Shown: positions 48,615 through 60,635, numbered from the stretch's first letter. The stretch: 64,000 bases of DNA from Vreelandella olivaria (GCA_004295565.1 AP019416.1:4712001-4776000); one strand, 5' to 3'. Numbers and translations: made by a program. The notes: generated by a model from the sequence alone, not told the origin.

Positions 48615-48779
48615 TTATCTAGCATGGAGGCCACGAGCCTCCGCCAGGATGTATGTTAAAGATAGTTCATCCTTGCTAGTACCAACCTGAATACACCGCG
48701 TGACCTCTAACTCTTTTTCAACCACCTCGATTGCTGCGACATAGCAACCATGCCCACCGTCAGTAACGCTGACGTTCAT
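48615..48779 (-). pseudogene. Degraded N-terminal copy of the opine-dehydrogenase-family gene
   Basis: From an ATG at 48779 the reading is MNVSVTDGGHGCYVAAIEVV, matching MKVSVIGGGHGCYAAAIEMV of the gene at 42929-44034. It then skips about 30 codons and resumes QVGTSKDELSLTYILAEA, parallel to QMGTHKDQLSLTDSLAEA, and stops at 48615. The nucleotide-binding glycine motif is damaged (VTDGGHG). The duplicated upstream sequence continues to 48882. This is true decay, with an internal deletion, not a single-base error. The stretch 48378-48614 next to it holds nothing recognisable. Confidence 0.8.
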
Positions 48780-48843
48780 ATTTATCTTCGCGGCTTGTTA
48801 ACGCCTTCATGGTTATTAAACAGTATATCCATAGCGTTACTGA

Positions 48844-48882
48844 CGGATATCCACAATGCGCAACCGATATTCAAAAACGCAA
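48844..48882. repeat. 39-bp repeat, copy 2
   Basis: Identical to 44099-44137. The similarity ends abruptly at about 48883, shortly before the IS1380 remnant, which marks a recombination junction. Confidence 0.9.
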
Positions 48883-48899
48883 TTAATTTCGTGCAGCCA

Positions 48900-49189
48900 G
48901 GTACAAATAGTTTGTCCACCCCGAACACGCGCTGGCGAACCATGGTATTGAGCTTATGGCGAACCTGTTCTGGTGCACGGGAATCATGAAGCACCGATGC
49001 CAAACGGCGCGTCAGGCGGTGTTGTTTATCGACTTCCCGCAGCAGAAGCAACCCAGCGTCAGAGGTGATGTGGCTCCCGGAGGAGTCGGCTTCAATTTGG
49101 CGGCGCGAGAGTGGCAAGAAGGCCAGTTTTTCAAGTACCATTTTGGAAGCGGCTGTTGGTTTTTGTGTAAGGCCCTGAAACGTTAACAC
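48900..49189 (-). mobile_element. IS1380-family transposase remnant (N-terminal part)
   Basis: The minus-strand reading from 49189 contains SSGSHITSDAGLLLLREVDKQHRLTRRLASVLHDSRAPEQVRHKLNTMVRQRVFG, the conserved N-terminal block of IS1380-type DDE transposases. It breaks off after VRQRVFG at about 48920, where the family should continue for more than 350 residues. The remainder fuses to unrelated sequence and the duplicated 39-bp segment. Too short to be active. Confidence 0.75.
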
Positions 49190-49234
49190 TTCCAGCCGCT
49201 TTCTTTTATACCGCGAAAGAAACTCGGACTCATA

Positions 49235-50647
49235 CTATAGCTTTTCGGGGGTGAAAAGACCCTTCTTCATATATAGCTTGATCCATAATATAGCGATGAT
49301 ACTGATGACTAGCAGAATACTTCCCGCAGTAAGATAAATCTGTTGTGTTAACTCAGGTGTGGGCGAGTTATTAAATGCAACGTAACCCATCCCGATAACC
49401 CCCAGCAATTGCGGCACAGGGAAGAAAGGGCTTTTATAAGGACGAGGTAATTCTGGATAGCGAATGCGTAAAACAATGACATCAACATGAGCTATGATAT
49501 AAGCCAGTAACCAGCTAGTAGATGCTGAGATAACCAGTACGATGATAAAATCAATACTCATCGTGATCATGAATATAGAAACCATAAGCGACATGAACAC
49601 AATGGCTACCCAGGGGGTTCCGAACCGCTTGCTGGTTATTTTTAACTGCGGGAACGATTGCCCGTTTTCTGCCATACCCTGTAGCATACGTGAAACGCTG
49701 GCAAGCACGGTATTGACAGTGCTACAAGTCGCTGCAATAGCCATTACAGTCGCAAAGAGAAGGCCTGCCTTACCAAAAACAGCATTTGCATAATCAAGAT
49801 AAGGAATAGGAGTACCGATTAGCGTTTCGGGAGTTAAGTACTTGGATGCCCCCAGATAAAGAAGGTATATATACCCAGCATAACACATAGTGACAGCATC
49901 ATTGCCCTAGGGATATCTCTCTCTGGCTTTTTGACTTCATTTACCATTGGGCAAATAAATTCAACACCTACAAACATCCACATTGCGAGTGAAATAAGTC
50001 CAATGGTATCTATACTTAATGCCTTTTCCAAGTCCCAGGTAAGTGCTGAACTCTCCAGCACGGGGTACGGTTGAGCGATCCCAGTGACAGCAGTTAATCC
50101 AATAGTTATCAATGCACATACTAGAATTAACGCAAAGAAATTTTGAACCTTAGCAAATACATCTGTACCCAAAACATTGGTAATTGTCAAAGCAATCAAG
50201 ATAACAAACGGTATCAGCATCGGGGGGAAAACACCGGGCAATAACTCATTCAATATCGCATCTACCAGAAACATCTCGGCAGGAATCCCTAACACTCCCA
50301 CAACGACGTAGCCTGCATATACTGCCAGAATTGCAGGAAAGTGCCCGATTGCTTTTTCGGTATACGTACCTAACGTTCCAGCATGCGGAAACATGAGCGA
50401 CAGCTCAGAGAAAGTCATAGCATTGAAAAGAGAAAGGATGAACGCAATAATAACAGCTGCGACAAAGGCTGTGCCTCCGATCCCCACACCCTGCAAGGCC
50501 GACAGCATTGATCCCTGAACTATCACTAAGCCAATACAAATAGAGATCATCGTAATGAAGCCGAGGCGAGACCTCTTTCGAGCCTTCCCATCTACCAGGG
50601 GCCATAGCCCCCGCCATTCCTGATTTAGGGTTATCTACTTTATTCAT
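49235..50647 (-). CDS. APC-family amino acid/amine permease, two frame breaks
   Basis: About 470-residue inner-membrane permease with about twelve hydrophobic segments. The ATG at 50647 has GAGG seven bases upstream. After an indel near 50570 the first helices read ITMISICIGLVIVQGSM and GGTAFVAAVIIAFILSLFNAMTFSELSLMFPHAGTLGTYTEKAIG, the APC signature. A second indel lies near 49850. The C-terminus ends KLYMKKGLFTPEKL. Homologues carry amino acids or amines such as phenylethylamine-type substrates; the neighbouring aldehyde dehydrogenase supports an amine but does not prove it. The base composition is AT-richer than the first half of the window. Confidence 0.83.
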
Positions 50648-51623
50648 TTTTAACCTCACGAACCAAAAGGTAATTTGTTGAGTATTGTTAGATAAAACTG
50701 CGGTCTTTATATGCTCATATGTGATTTTTTTTTACTTGTTCCTTTCTGCCAAAAATTTGGATTATTGTGACAGGTCTACCTTGGCAACAGGCCAAGCTTT
50801 GCTCTCTATGTAATTATATTTCTTTAGCTTACCAGAAGTATGCAGCCGAAGCGGCTAAAACCTTTTATCGCAATACATGTTGTGATTCCTAGTTATCTTG
50901 CGCTTCCATCGGTTTCGCGAACCCATATCTTCTGACAGTGCAGCTCTGGATTCAGCGTCAGCATTTCCTTAATGCAACGCATTTATCGGTTTATAGTCAA
51001 TAGAAAGCTTTTACAATGAACGCCTTACTGAACACTTCAGCTGGGTAAAAAAAGACGCATTAAGTCGTTTAAATTTTCACTCTGACTAAATAAAGCCGTT
51101 CAAGACATCCAGGTTCTTCAATAGTATCGAACCTGGCATTTTATATTGAAGAGTATCGCGTGAGTCCTGCAACAATAATTCATATTTATTTTTTAAATCA
51201 GTTACCAATATCTTTGCTCAATAGAGATTAAACTCCGAAGCCATCGGGAAACTTAAATCAAACCTAGTTGACATGGGCTTCATCCCCCCTTCTCACTAGG
51301 TTAGGCAGCCATATACAACAAGCTTGGCAGCCACAATCAATTTTTCGATTGCGGGTTAAGGATCTAATAGAGCTTACGATGATCCGTTCAGCGAAGCTTC
51401 AATGTAGCTACGAGATTCGGACTACATCGTTGATCTGTGCGCGAAGAGAGCCATGACCCTTGGCATCGTGCCACTTGAGCTTATTTTTTACGATCAGATG
51501 AAGGGCTTTACGATCCGATCAACTAACGACTGTTACCTTAACTAACGCAACTCGAAAGTGCATAAATTTTGACTGAACACCGCTACCGCCAGTTGAACTA
51601 TCTCACGTTGCCCAGGAACCCTC
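50648..51623. other. Gene-free AT-rich region between APC permease and aldehyde dehydrogenase
   Basis: 976 bp without a supported gene. It must hold two divergent promoters. A hairpin (CCAGGTTC 51109-51116 with GAACCTGG 51129-51136, followed by CATTTTATA) could terminate plus-strand transcription. A short open reading at 51268-51456 has no recognisable content. The length suggests lost genes. Confidence 0.45.
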
Positions 51624-53111
<1,488 letters not shown>

Positions 53112-53286
53112 AGCCTTGTCATCAGGTTGACGCCTCACTGGCGTCGACCTTCTTTACAGTTTAAAAATTTTTAAGGTGACTATTTCTCAGGGCTTTGAAG
53201 CTTAAACAGCAACTTAACCTAGTATTCAACATTGCTGATAAAGGTTTCCCTTTTAAATTCTACCCCCTTCAAGAAGTGGATCCTCC

Positions 53287-54195
53287 ATGCCTATTGCATT
53301 CCATCACTGTACAGATGTAACCGAGCATGCCATGTGGTTGTCTGGTTGGCAGCAGGAATTTGATCAGATTGACGAAGGGAGCTTTGCTGGGGAAATCATT
53401 GATATAAGCGAGCAGGGAATAAGACTTTTCCGCGAAAAAGCCAACCTCGCCGTCTCGCAATTAATGCGTTTCCCGGAAGATCAGTGGCATTTAGCCATGC
53501 CGCTACGATGGCCTAACAATTCACTCTTTCGCTCTGATGCCATTACGGTACTACCGCGTTGCAAAGAGTTTTTGGGTATATCACCAGCTGGCTATGACTT
53601 GATCGTGGTCTCGATAGACCTTAACCGCCATAGCTGGCTAGAACAGAATGCAAAAAAATCCCGGGTGCTCGTGGTTACACCGGATTTATTCAAGATGGTC
53701 AAGCAGCAGTGGTGGGCATTGACAGAGCATTTAAGAGCCTGCGGTGGAGAAGCTACGCCATGCGCCCAGCAAGCTATAATGTGCCAGCTCAAGGATGGTA
53801 TAGACTTGTTACTGGAGTCACCATCGTGCAATGTGGTGTCTGATGACAGTAGTAACTACCGCACTCGTCGCTATATAGTGGATCGTTGCCATGCACTGTC
53901 CAAAATGCATCCAGACAATCCTCCTTCGATGATGGCGCTTTGTCATCAACTCAATATCTCACGACGCACACTACAGTATAGTTTCCAGGCTGAGACAGGT
54001 CAGTCTCCGGTGCATTATCTCAGGGCGCTACGCCTCAATGCGGTGCGTCGCAGCCTGATGAGAGACCCTACCCTTTGCTTGGCTGATGCGGCAGCGCAGC
54101 AGGGTTTTTTTCATCAGAGTTACTTCAGCCGCGAATACCGTCGCCTATTTCACGAGCTTCCTTCTGACACTCGTAAGCGAAGCCAGAAAGCATAA
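53287..54195 (+). CDS. AraC-family regulator
   Basis: 302-residue regulator, unbroken. The N-terminal two thirds (ADAIT-like GEIIDISEQGIRLFREKANLAVSQ) resemble the ligand domain of EutR-like AraC proteins. The DNA-binding region covers about residues 205-300: MMALCHQLNISRRTLQYSFQAETGQSPVHYLRALRLNAVRRSL and LADAAAQQGFFHQSYFSREYRRLFHELPSD. It lies 175 bp downstream of the aldehyde dehydrogenase on the same strand and may control it. The inducer is unknown; an amine is plausible from context. Confidence 0.85.
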   Translation: MPIAFHHCTDVTEHAMWLSGWQQEFDQIDEGSFAGEIIDISEQGIRLFREKANLAVSQLMRFPEDQWHLAMPLRWPNNSLFRSDAITVLPRCKEFLGISPAGYDLIVVSIDLNRHSWLEQNAKKSRVLVVTPDLFKMVKQQWWALTEHLRACGGEATPCAQQAIMCQLKDGIDLLLESPSCNVVSDDSSNYRTRRYIVDRCHALSKMHPDNPPSMMALCHQLNISRRTLQYSFQAETGQSPVHYLRALRLNAVRRSLMRDPTLCLADAAAQQGFFHQSYFSREYRRLFHELPSDTRKRSQKA

Positions 54196-54484
54196 GAAAG
54201 CGCAACACATCGATTAACAAATCATCAATCATATAAAGAATGGAATCGATAATTAGCTCCGCTACCCGTTGGAAAAAACTTATGTCACGGCAGCGCGATA
54301 CCTGATAAGCCCGGTGTTGTGCTTGGTCATTGTGCTCTGAACTCTGAATTTCTGTTAGTTATACATTTCAATTTACAAAGCTCCGAATTATTTTTTATTT
54401 CGTTACGCTGGCCACGAAAGACAAAAACCTGTCAGTAGCCGTCAAGTTTTTAAGAAAACCGTATGTTTTGATAAGTAAAACGAG

Positions 54485-54607
54485 CGCGAATATACAAAAC
54501 CCTTAGAGGCAGCACATAGCCAGAACAGCTATGCCCAGTCCGGCACCCTGGACGAAGATGAGCAGAGTTGGCAGGAAGGCTATGTCAAAGATGACCTAAA
54601 GCTTTAG
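54485..54607 (+). pseudogene. Coding-like tail fragment before a perfect palindrome
   Basis: An open stretch of 40 codons without start codon ends TLDEDEQSWQEGYVKDDLKL before a stop at 54605. Composition and charge look like the C-terminus of a real protein, but I do not recognise the family. An in-frame stop lies just upstream. Its last bases form the left arm of the 24-bp inverted repeat. The stretch 54196-54484 shows nothing recognisable. Confidence 0.3.
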
Positions 54608-54642
54608 AAATTAACTAATAATTTCTAAAGCTTTAGGTCATC
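54590..54642. repeat. Perfect 24-bp inverted repeat
   Basis: Bases 54590-54613 are the exact reverse complement of 54619-54642, with a 5-base loop ACTAA. The stem is AT-rich with GACCTAAAGC and GCTTTAGGTC cores. No T run follows on the plus strand. It sits 41 bp before the chemoreceptor ATG. Confidence 0.9.
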
Positions 54643-54683
54643 TGCTGAAAAAAGTCTAAGATAAACCTTGAGAGGTAAGAGTC

Positions 54684-56821
54684 ATGCACTTCCGGTCGCT
54701 GCGAATCTTCGTTACTGTACTGGTCGGGGCCTGTTTGGCAGTCGCGGTTATGATACTCACTGTCTATGCCGTAGTTACCAATTCACAAGCCCAGGAGCGA
54801 TCTAGCCACGTTACGGAGCAGATGATTCAGGAAGGTGCCAAGCATCGGCTCTACGCAGAGGCCGCCTATCAGGCAGAAAAGATACAACTGCAACTAGGAC
54901 AGGCATTGGGAGTTGCCAAAAGCCTGGCAAACGTCAATACCCTCATGGGAGTGAAGTCCGGCCAGGAAGACGCGCAACTCGATCTTAACCGGCAGGAGGT
55001 CATGAACATCATTCGCCAATTCATGGCCACGAATCCTGAGATCACAGATGCCTACATTGGCTGGGAGCCCAACGCCTTTGGGCCAGATGCCCCTTTGCCG
55101 CCACCAGTGTGCCGGGCCACAGTCCTGATGGTCGCTTCATGCCACTCTGGTATCGCGACGAGAACGGCTCACTCCAAGTGATGCCTCAGGGCGCTGACAT
55201 TATCGAAAGTGATACCCTGCAGCCCAACGGCCTGCGCGAGGGTGAATACTACCTGTGTCCAAAGGAGACGCTGGCGCCCTGCATTACCGATCCGGCTGCT
55301 TACGAAGTCGAAAATAAAACCGTCATGCTGACCTCCTTCAATGCACCGATCGTCGTTAATGGTGAGTTCATGGGCAGCGCCGGTGTCGATCTATCCGTTG
55401 ACTCCCTCCAAGCCACATTGAGCGAGGCCAACCGGGCTCTCTATGACGGGGCTGGGGAAATGGCGCTGATCGCTTCACGAGGCGGCGTGGTCGCCTACAC
55501 TCAGGAAGCAGCGATGCTGGGTGAGCCGATGGCGAAGACACTACAGCCCACGCTGCAGGAGCGTGTCACCCAGGCCCAGCAGGGAAACTTAGTCTTCGAA
55601 ACCGATTCCCGGCAGGGCATGGTCGAGCTCTATTGGCCGTTCACCATAGCTGGGGTCGGCAAGCCTTGGGTGCTAATGATTCGCCTACCTGAAAGTGCTG
55701 TGCTCGCGGGACTGCATGGGCTGCAGGAGCAGATGCAATCCCAGCGTCAAGTCGACATGCTTGGCATGTCCCTTATGGGGCTCATCATTGCTGGATTGGG
55801 ACTGCTGGCGGCTTGGTTAGTTGGCGGTAGCATCGCTCGCCCACTGCGCCAATTGGCTGAGCGTATGCGTGACATTGCCAGTGGAAATGGTGACCTGACA
55901 CAGCGTTTGCCAGTGCATGGGCGTAACGAGAGTGCCGCGCTGGCCATACAATTCAATGCGTTCGCCGACAAGATAAACAATGTGTTACTCGATGTCCGTG
56001 AGAGCAGTGACTCGGTGCGGGTTGCCGCCAGTGAGATTGCGATGGGCAGCCAAGACCTGTCGTCGCGTACCGAGACTGCAGCCGCCAACTTGCAGGAAAC
56101 CTCCGCGTCGATGGAGCAACTCACCAGCACTGTCGAGCATACGGCGGCGTCCTCACGGGAGGCCAACCAGCTATCCTTGTCAGCTTCCGAAGTCGCCTCC
56201 CAGGGTGGTGAGGTGGTTTCCCGGGTAGTGCAGACCATGGATGAAATTGACGCATCGTCCCAGCAGATCGCCGAGATCGTTTCGGTGATGGACGGCATCG
56301 CCTTTCAGACCAATCTGCTAGCGCTCAACGCCTCGGTAGAAGCGGCACGCGCCGGCGAGCAGGGCCGTGGCTTTGCGGTGGTTGCCAGCGAGGTACGCCA
56401 GTTGGCCAGCCGCAGCGCCCAGGCCGCACGTCAGATCAAGGAGTTGATCGGAACTTCTACAACCCGGATCCAGGCCGGTGCTGAGTTGGTGCAGGCTGCC
56501 GGAAAAACCATGGATGAGATCGTCGCCAGCGTGGCGCGGGTCACCGGCGTACTCGGCGAGATCAGTGCGGCCACCAAGGAGCAAAGCCAGGGCATCGGCC
56601 AGGTCAACCAAGCAGTCGCTGAACTGGATCACATGACCCAGCAGAACGCGGCGATGGTTGAGGAGTCCTCGGCGGCGGCTGACCGGCTCAAGGAGCAGTC
56701 GCTGCGTCTGAGCGAGGTGGTAGGTGCGTTTTTCCTGATGGAACGTGACGCTCCCGGTAGAGAAACCACTCCTGCAGAAAGACTCTCGCAACAACCTGGA
56801 CAGCTGATGCTCGATGAGTAA
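54684..56821 (+). CDS. Methyl-accepting chemotaxis protein, dCache type, one frame break
   Basis: About 712-residue chemoreceptor. Start at 54684 with AGAGG upstream. TM1 lies at about residues 8-30 ([22 protein letters not shown]). A periplasmic double-Cache domain spans about 35-340 ([55 protein letters not shown]). TM2 ([21 protein letters not shown]) and HAMP ([24 protein letters not shown]) follow. The signalling tip is [29 protein letters not shown]. There is no C-terminal CheR-docking pentapeptide. One indel near 55105. The ligand is probably a substrate of the nearby catabolic genes, by context only. Confidence 0.92.
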
Positions 56822-57291
56822 ACGCAAGTAGAAAATCGAGCCCATGCCATTTAACGAACCCTGCATCGATTGGCAAGAGGTCACGTGTGACTTGACGCCA
56901 GCGCTGGCGGCATGGGCGGTGTTTAGACCGTGGTGTCGATGCGCTTTATTAGCCGCTTCAGGCTGTAGGCCAGCACGGCTCAACTGGTTTCTCTCCGCCC
57001 ATTGTGAGGCCTCTAACGGGCGATACGCTCTATGAATGCATATAGCCATTCATTGACCACTACTTGCAGAGAGCCGAGCTAGGGCCAGCATTGGTGGCTG
57101 AGCAATTTCATATTTCTACGCGTCAACTTTAGCGCCTTTTCGAACAACACATGAGCCGGTTTGTCGTTACAGACAGCACCGGCGACTTGAGCGTTGTGCT
57201 GAAGAACTGGCAAGAGAACGCCCACTCATTGCAATGAGCAGGCGTGGTGGAGGTTGTTTCAGTAAGCAATATCAAAGCTTTGTTGCGTGCC
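56822..57291. other. Gene-free stretch between chemoreceptor and porin
   Basis: 470 bp. Short plus-strand coding-like pieces (for example around 57140-57235, reading SRFVVTDSTGDLSVVLKNWQ) suggest a decayed gene or insertion element, but I cannot assign a family. No hairpin terminator was recognised for either flanking gene. Confidence 0.3.
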
Positions 57292-58626
57292 TCAAAAATT
57301 AAATCCAACCAAAAGCTGTGTGTACAGATTGGCACTATCGCTGCCGAGCTGAGTACCACCACCAGTGGCTGAGGCATCCGGGGTATAATGTCCGATCAGC
57401 GGCATTACCCACCAGTGTTCACTAGGCGCCCAAAAAGCATATAAGTCGAGTTCCTGCCCACCGGTATTAGGCCCGACGCTATCTGACAAAGAGGTAAAGT
57501 CATACCACATCGCGCCGAAGCTCAGCGCCTCCGATGGCGACAACGATGCGTTCAACTGATGCACCCGCGTATTAGCATTAAACGGGCCGCCATAGTTAGC
57601 GGCCACTTCTCCCTGGAACCAAGTGCCTAACGCACGTCCATTGCCGTAAAAAAGCGGATCATATTGATCCGAGAAACGGCTGAAACGGTAGCTAACACTG
57701 GGTGTCCATACCGCGTCTGAAAAAGTCCAGCCGGCTTCTAGGTACCATGCGTTTTCATCCCTCGCACTGCCATTTTTTTGCAGTGCGTATTGGCCAGAGA
57801 GAAACAGGTTTTCGATACCGGCGTTGCCTTGTCCGCGCACGCTATAGACCTTAACGTTTTCGCGGTCAGGGTAGAGGAAAGCATAGTCGTCATCCGTCTT
57901 CAGTACATCAATATAGGAGATGCCAAGCGTACCGTTATCGGTTACACGCTCAAGGTTAGCAACGGCCAATTCTGACTTGGCCTGTGCAGGGTTGCCTGAT
58001 GCTAGCCACATTACATCCCCACGCCAGCCTTGCTCTCCCCCCAGCTTCAGCACAGCTGTGTTTTCAAACGACTGGCGTCCTGCTAAATAGTAAGCGCCTC
58101 CGCGGTCAAGATCGCCCCTAACACCCCTTCGCCAAAGTTGAGTGCATCGCCTGAGATCAAAAACCCATCGCCGAGCTGGATACGCTGACGCCCCAGCGAA
58201 AAATCGATGCCGTCTACTCCCAAGGCAGGCAAGGCATTACCCGATTTCCAGCCGGCATATAAATTTTCCAGGCGGGTTTTACGCTCATCGCCGGTCGTAT
58301 AACCTGCCGCATCGCCTTGGCCGGTAGTCGCGCTGGATACCCAGGCTACGTTGGCATAAAACGAGCTTTCCCCTAGCGCATGCGTGGCATCCAGTCCATA
58401 TTTGGCAAACCCTTCCTGCCAGTCCCTTCCACCGGGCGCACTGGTTTCGCTCTGGGCATATCCTTCCTGACTATGAAAGGCCCCCAGCACTACCTCAATG
58501 TTGGCACCAATCTGGGTGTCAGTATTACTAAATATCTCAGCAGCCTGCGCACTGCTAAGTGACGCTGCAATTACACCACTGGTAACAGCAGCAACAGGTA
58601 AAAAAAGCGGAGTAGCATATTTTCAT
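57292..58626 (-). CDS. Outer-membrane porin, alginate-export-like, two frame breaks
   Basis: About 445-residue beta-barrel protein. From the ATG at 58626, after correcting an indel in the T run near 58590, the signal peptide ends SLSSAQA and the mature part starts EIFSNTDTQIGANIEVVLGAFHSQEG. Barrel strands with alternating aromatic residues follow: FSLGRQRIQLGDGFLISGDALNFGEG, WYLEAGWTFSD, WTPSVSYRFSRFSDQYDP, and the C-terminal strand NLYTQLLVGFNF ends in Phe as outer-membrane barrels do. A second indel lies near 58070. It most resembles the alginate-export/OprD-like group. It presumably admits the substrate of this locus. Confidence 0.8.
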
Positions 58627-59068
58627 ATTGAAGAGCCCCTTGTTATTTTGCCTTACCCCTTTAATTTCTGGGCAGTCCATCAAGGGTATTCAGTCGTGGT
58701 ACGCACATCTTGTCTTTGTTTGACAAAAACATGGACTTCCCTGCCGTTTTTGACAGCTGATACTGCGTCATTCCCTATCCAGTGGAGCTAACATCAGCGC
58801 ATCGGAAATACCTTCTTGCCGAGCTACTTCAGCAGCGTCTCTTTGCGCTCTGGGAAATGACGGACATTGCAGTACGCAAATCGCCCTCGAGAGTTGGTGA
58901 GAGTACAACCAGACGACAACGCCCCTCACACAGAGGGTGGGCCATGAGGAACTACTTCGCTTCTTCGGCATTTTTCTGATACAAATAATACATGAATATT
59001 CATGCAATCATCCGCTTCAACCGCAGCCATGGGTTTTAGTACAAGAACATCCTAAAAGGAGATCTGCC
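58627..59068. promoter_or_regulatory. Divergent region porin / FeaR-like regulator with repeated TGTCA sites
   Basis: 442 bp. TGACA at 58721-58725 and again at 58751-58755, 30 bp apart (TGTCA read toward the porin), lie 95-130 bp upstream of the porin ATG. The first is part of TGTCTTTGTTTGACA (58711-58725). The spacing of about three helical turns would suit an AraC-type activator. Assignment to the adjacent regulator is inference. Confidence 0.35.
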
Positions 59069-59994
59069 GTGAATGTGCAAAATGCTTATGATTTCGATAG
59101 CTGGAATCATGCTATGCAAGCCGTCTGCGGACGTTTTGTGACCCAGCGCGCAAACTGTCCCGAACATTTTGTTGGCAATATTCAACGTTATGACTTGGGG
59201 GGCTAACACTAGCGGACATACGTGTGAACGCTCGCTCAATCCGTCGAGAACGTGGAGTTGCGACCCGGGGAGATGATCGCTTCTATTTCCTTGTCTTACA
59301 GCGCCAAGGCAATATGGTGGTACTTAACAATAATCACTCCTTCACTCTACAGCCTAATGACATGGCATTACTTGATTCAGCTCAGGCGTTTGAGATGAAG
59401 CCACAGGGGTTAATCAATCAATTGTCGATCCATCTTTGCCGTGACGCTGTTGATCGACTTTTACCTGCCGGTACCTGTCGCTTTGGCAAGCTAGAACAGG
59501 CCAGCCTTAGCAGACGACTGCTATATGGAATGTTTCAGCAAATTAGCAAGGATCAGATGACCCTGAGCGAAGACAAGCAACATGGTGAAGCGCTACAGGA
59601 TGCCTTGATCAGTCTATTGCAGCCCTGCTTGCACGTTGAAGATGCTATCAAAACGGGGAGCCCGTTGCGGCGTCTCGCCGAGCAAATGATCAATGAAGCA
59701 TTGATGGAGCCACCTACGCCGGATGAATTGGCTGCCCGCCTGAACGTATCGGTGCGTCACCTCTATCGTCAATTCGAAATGAACGGTGAAAGCATATGTC
59801 GTTATATTAATCGTCAGCGCTTGCAGTGCTGCGCCCGCGAACTGACCCAAGCAGGTAATGCCCGCCTACCGATCACAACCATAGCCTACAATTGGGGCTT
59901 TGCTGACTCAGCGCACTTTTCCCGTGTGTTCAAACGACACTACGGTATGCCTCCAAGGGATTATCGTGCGCAACACCAAAAAATCGCCGATTAA
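59069..59994 (+). CDS. AraC-family regulator, FeaR-like, one frame break
   Basis: About 308 residues. The GTG at 59069 has AAAAGGA eight bases upstream and yields YDFDSWNHAMQAVCGRFVTQ, matching the start of FeaR-type proteins. An indel near 59200 then shifts the frame; the reading continues LTLADIRVNARSIRRERGVATRGDDRFYFLVLQRQG. The DNA-binding domain has PDELAARLNVSVRHLYRQFEMNGESICRYINRQRL and ITTIAYNWGFADSAHFSRVFKRHYGMPPRDYR. FeaR in E. coli activates the amine oxidase and aldehyde dehydrogenase genes for phenylethylamine and tyramine. The local aldehyde dehydrogenase and porin are likely targets. Confidence 0.85.
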
Positions 59995-60018
59995 AGGATT
60001 TTGATCACGTCTCACTCT

Positions 60019-60186
60019 TTAACCTGTAAGGTAAAGTCGGGCCGGTTGGTATTCGTAATTGCTTTTGAGTGTGCTGGTCTTGCAAACCAACAAAGCTGGG
60101 GCTCCCGTTGCCGGGATGAGTCGACGGGCGATCATACCGCCAGTGGCACCGGCTCCTATCGCCATATAGTCAAACGCCTGCTGCAC
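60019..60186 (-). pseudogene. N-terminal remnant of a GMC-family oxidoreductase
   Basis: From a GTG at 60186 the minus strand reads QQAFDYMAIGAGATGGMIARRL, the FAD-binding start of glucose-methanol-choline oxidoreductases (typical FDYIIVGAGSAGCVLANRL). Similarity fades after about 35 residues and the reading stops at 60019. No more of the roughly 530-residue family is present. It shows that a flavin alcohol or choline-type dehydrogenase gene once lay here. Confidence 0.7.
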
Positions 60187-60635
60187 GCCCTATCTCATAA
60201 AATTAGCATCTAATGATACACAACTTTCTATTATTAAGAAGAACGTTAATCAATTACCGAAAACTTAATTGTCGTTTTTGTCGAGACCACTTGGATCAGC
60301 ATGACAGTTAGTTTTTCCCTATCTTTTACAAAGTCTTAAAAACAAACTCTTTGGTATTGTTATGTTACCAAAAATACTAACAGGCGCTCTAAAACCTAAG
60401 AGAGATGAATATTAGAAAAAGTTAAAATAAAAATTTATCGTGTTTCCCTCATTAGCAGTAACAAGTTGCCGATTTGTGCTAACGCTGCAGGCCTACGAGA
60501 CGTAGCTTTATCCAATGACATGCTGGAACCCACGCTCAAAAACACTCATGGGTGACGTATTTCACAGCACTATATCTAGGGGTAGTCGCTGGTTTTAAGC
60601 CCCTGAAAAAGACAATGACAATGCCGAGGTCTACA
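60187..60635. other. Leader region of the cyclodeaminase-RidA-oxidase genes
   Basis: 449 bp, very AT-rich between 60220 and 60470. No gene is supported. It presumably carries the promoter for the operon that follows. No clear hairpin or operator was seen. Confidence 0.4.

Noticed and set aside
51268-51456. 62-codon open reading upstream of the aldehyde dehydrogenase
   Set aside because: No recognisable family and low coding character in an AT-rich intergenic region.
54590-54642. Palindrome called as an intrinsic terminator
   Set aside because: Neither strand shows a T run directly after the stem; kept as an inverted repeat.
56318-57049. Long minus-strand reading opposite the chemoreceptor 3' end
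   Set aside because: Antisense shadow of the GC-rich signalling domain; no independent features.
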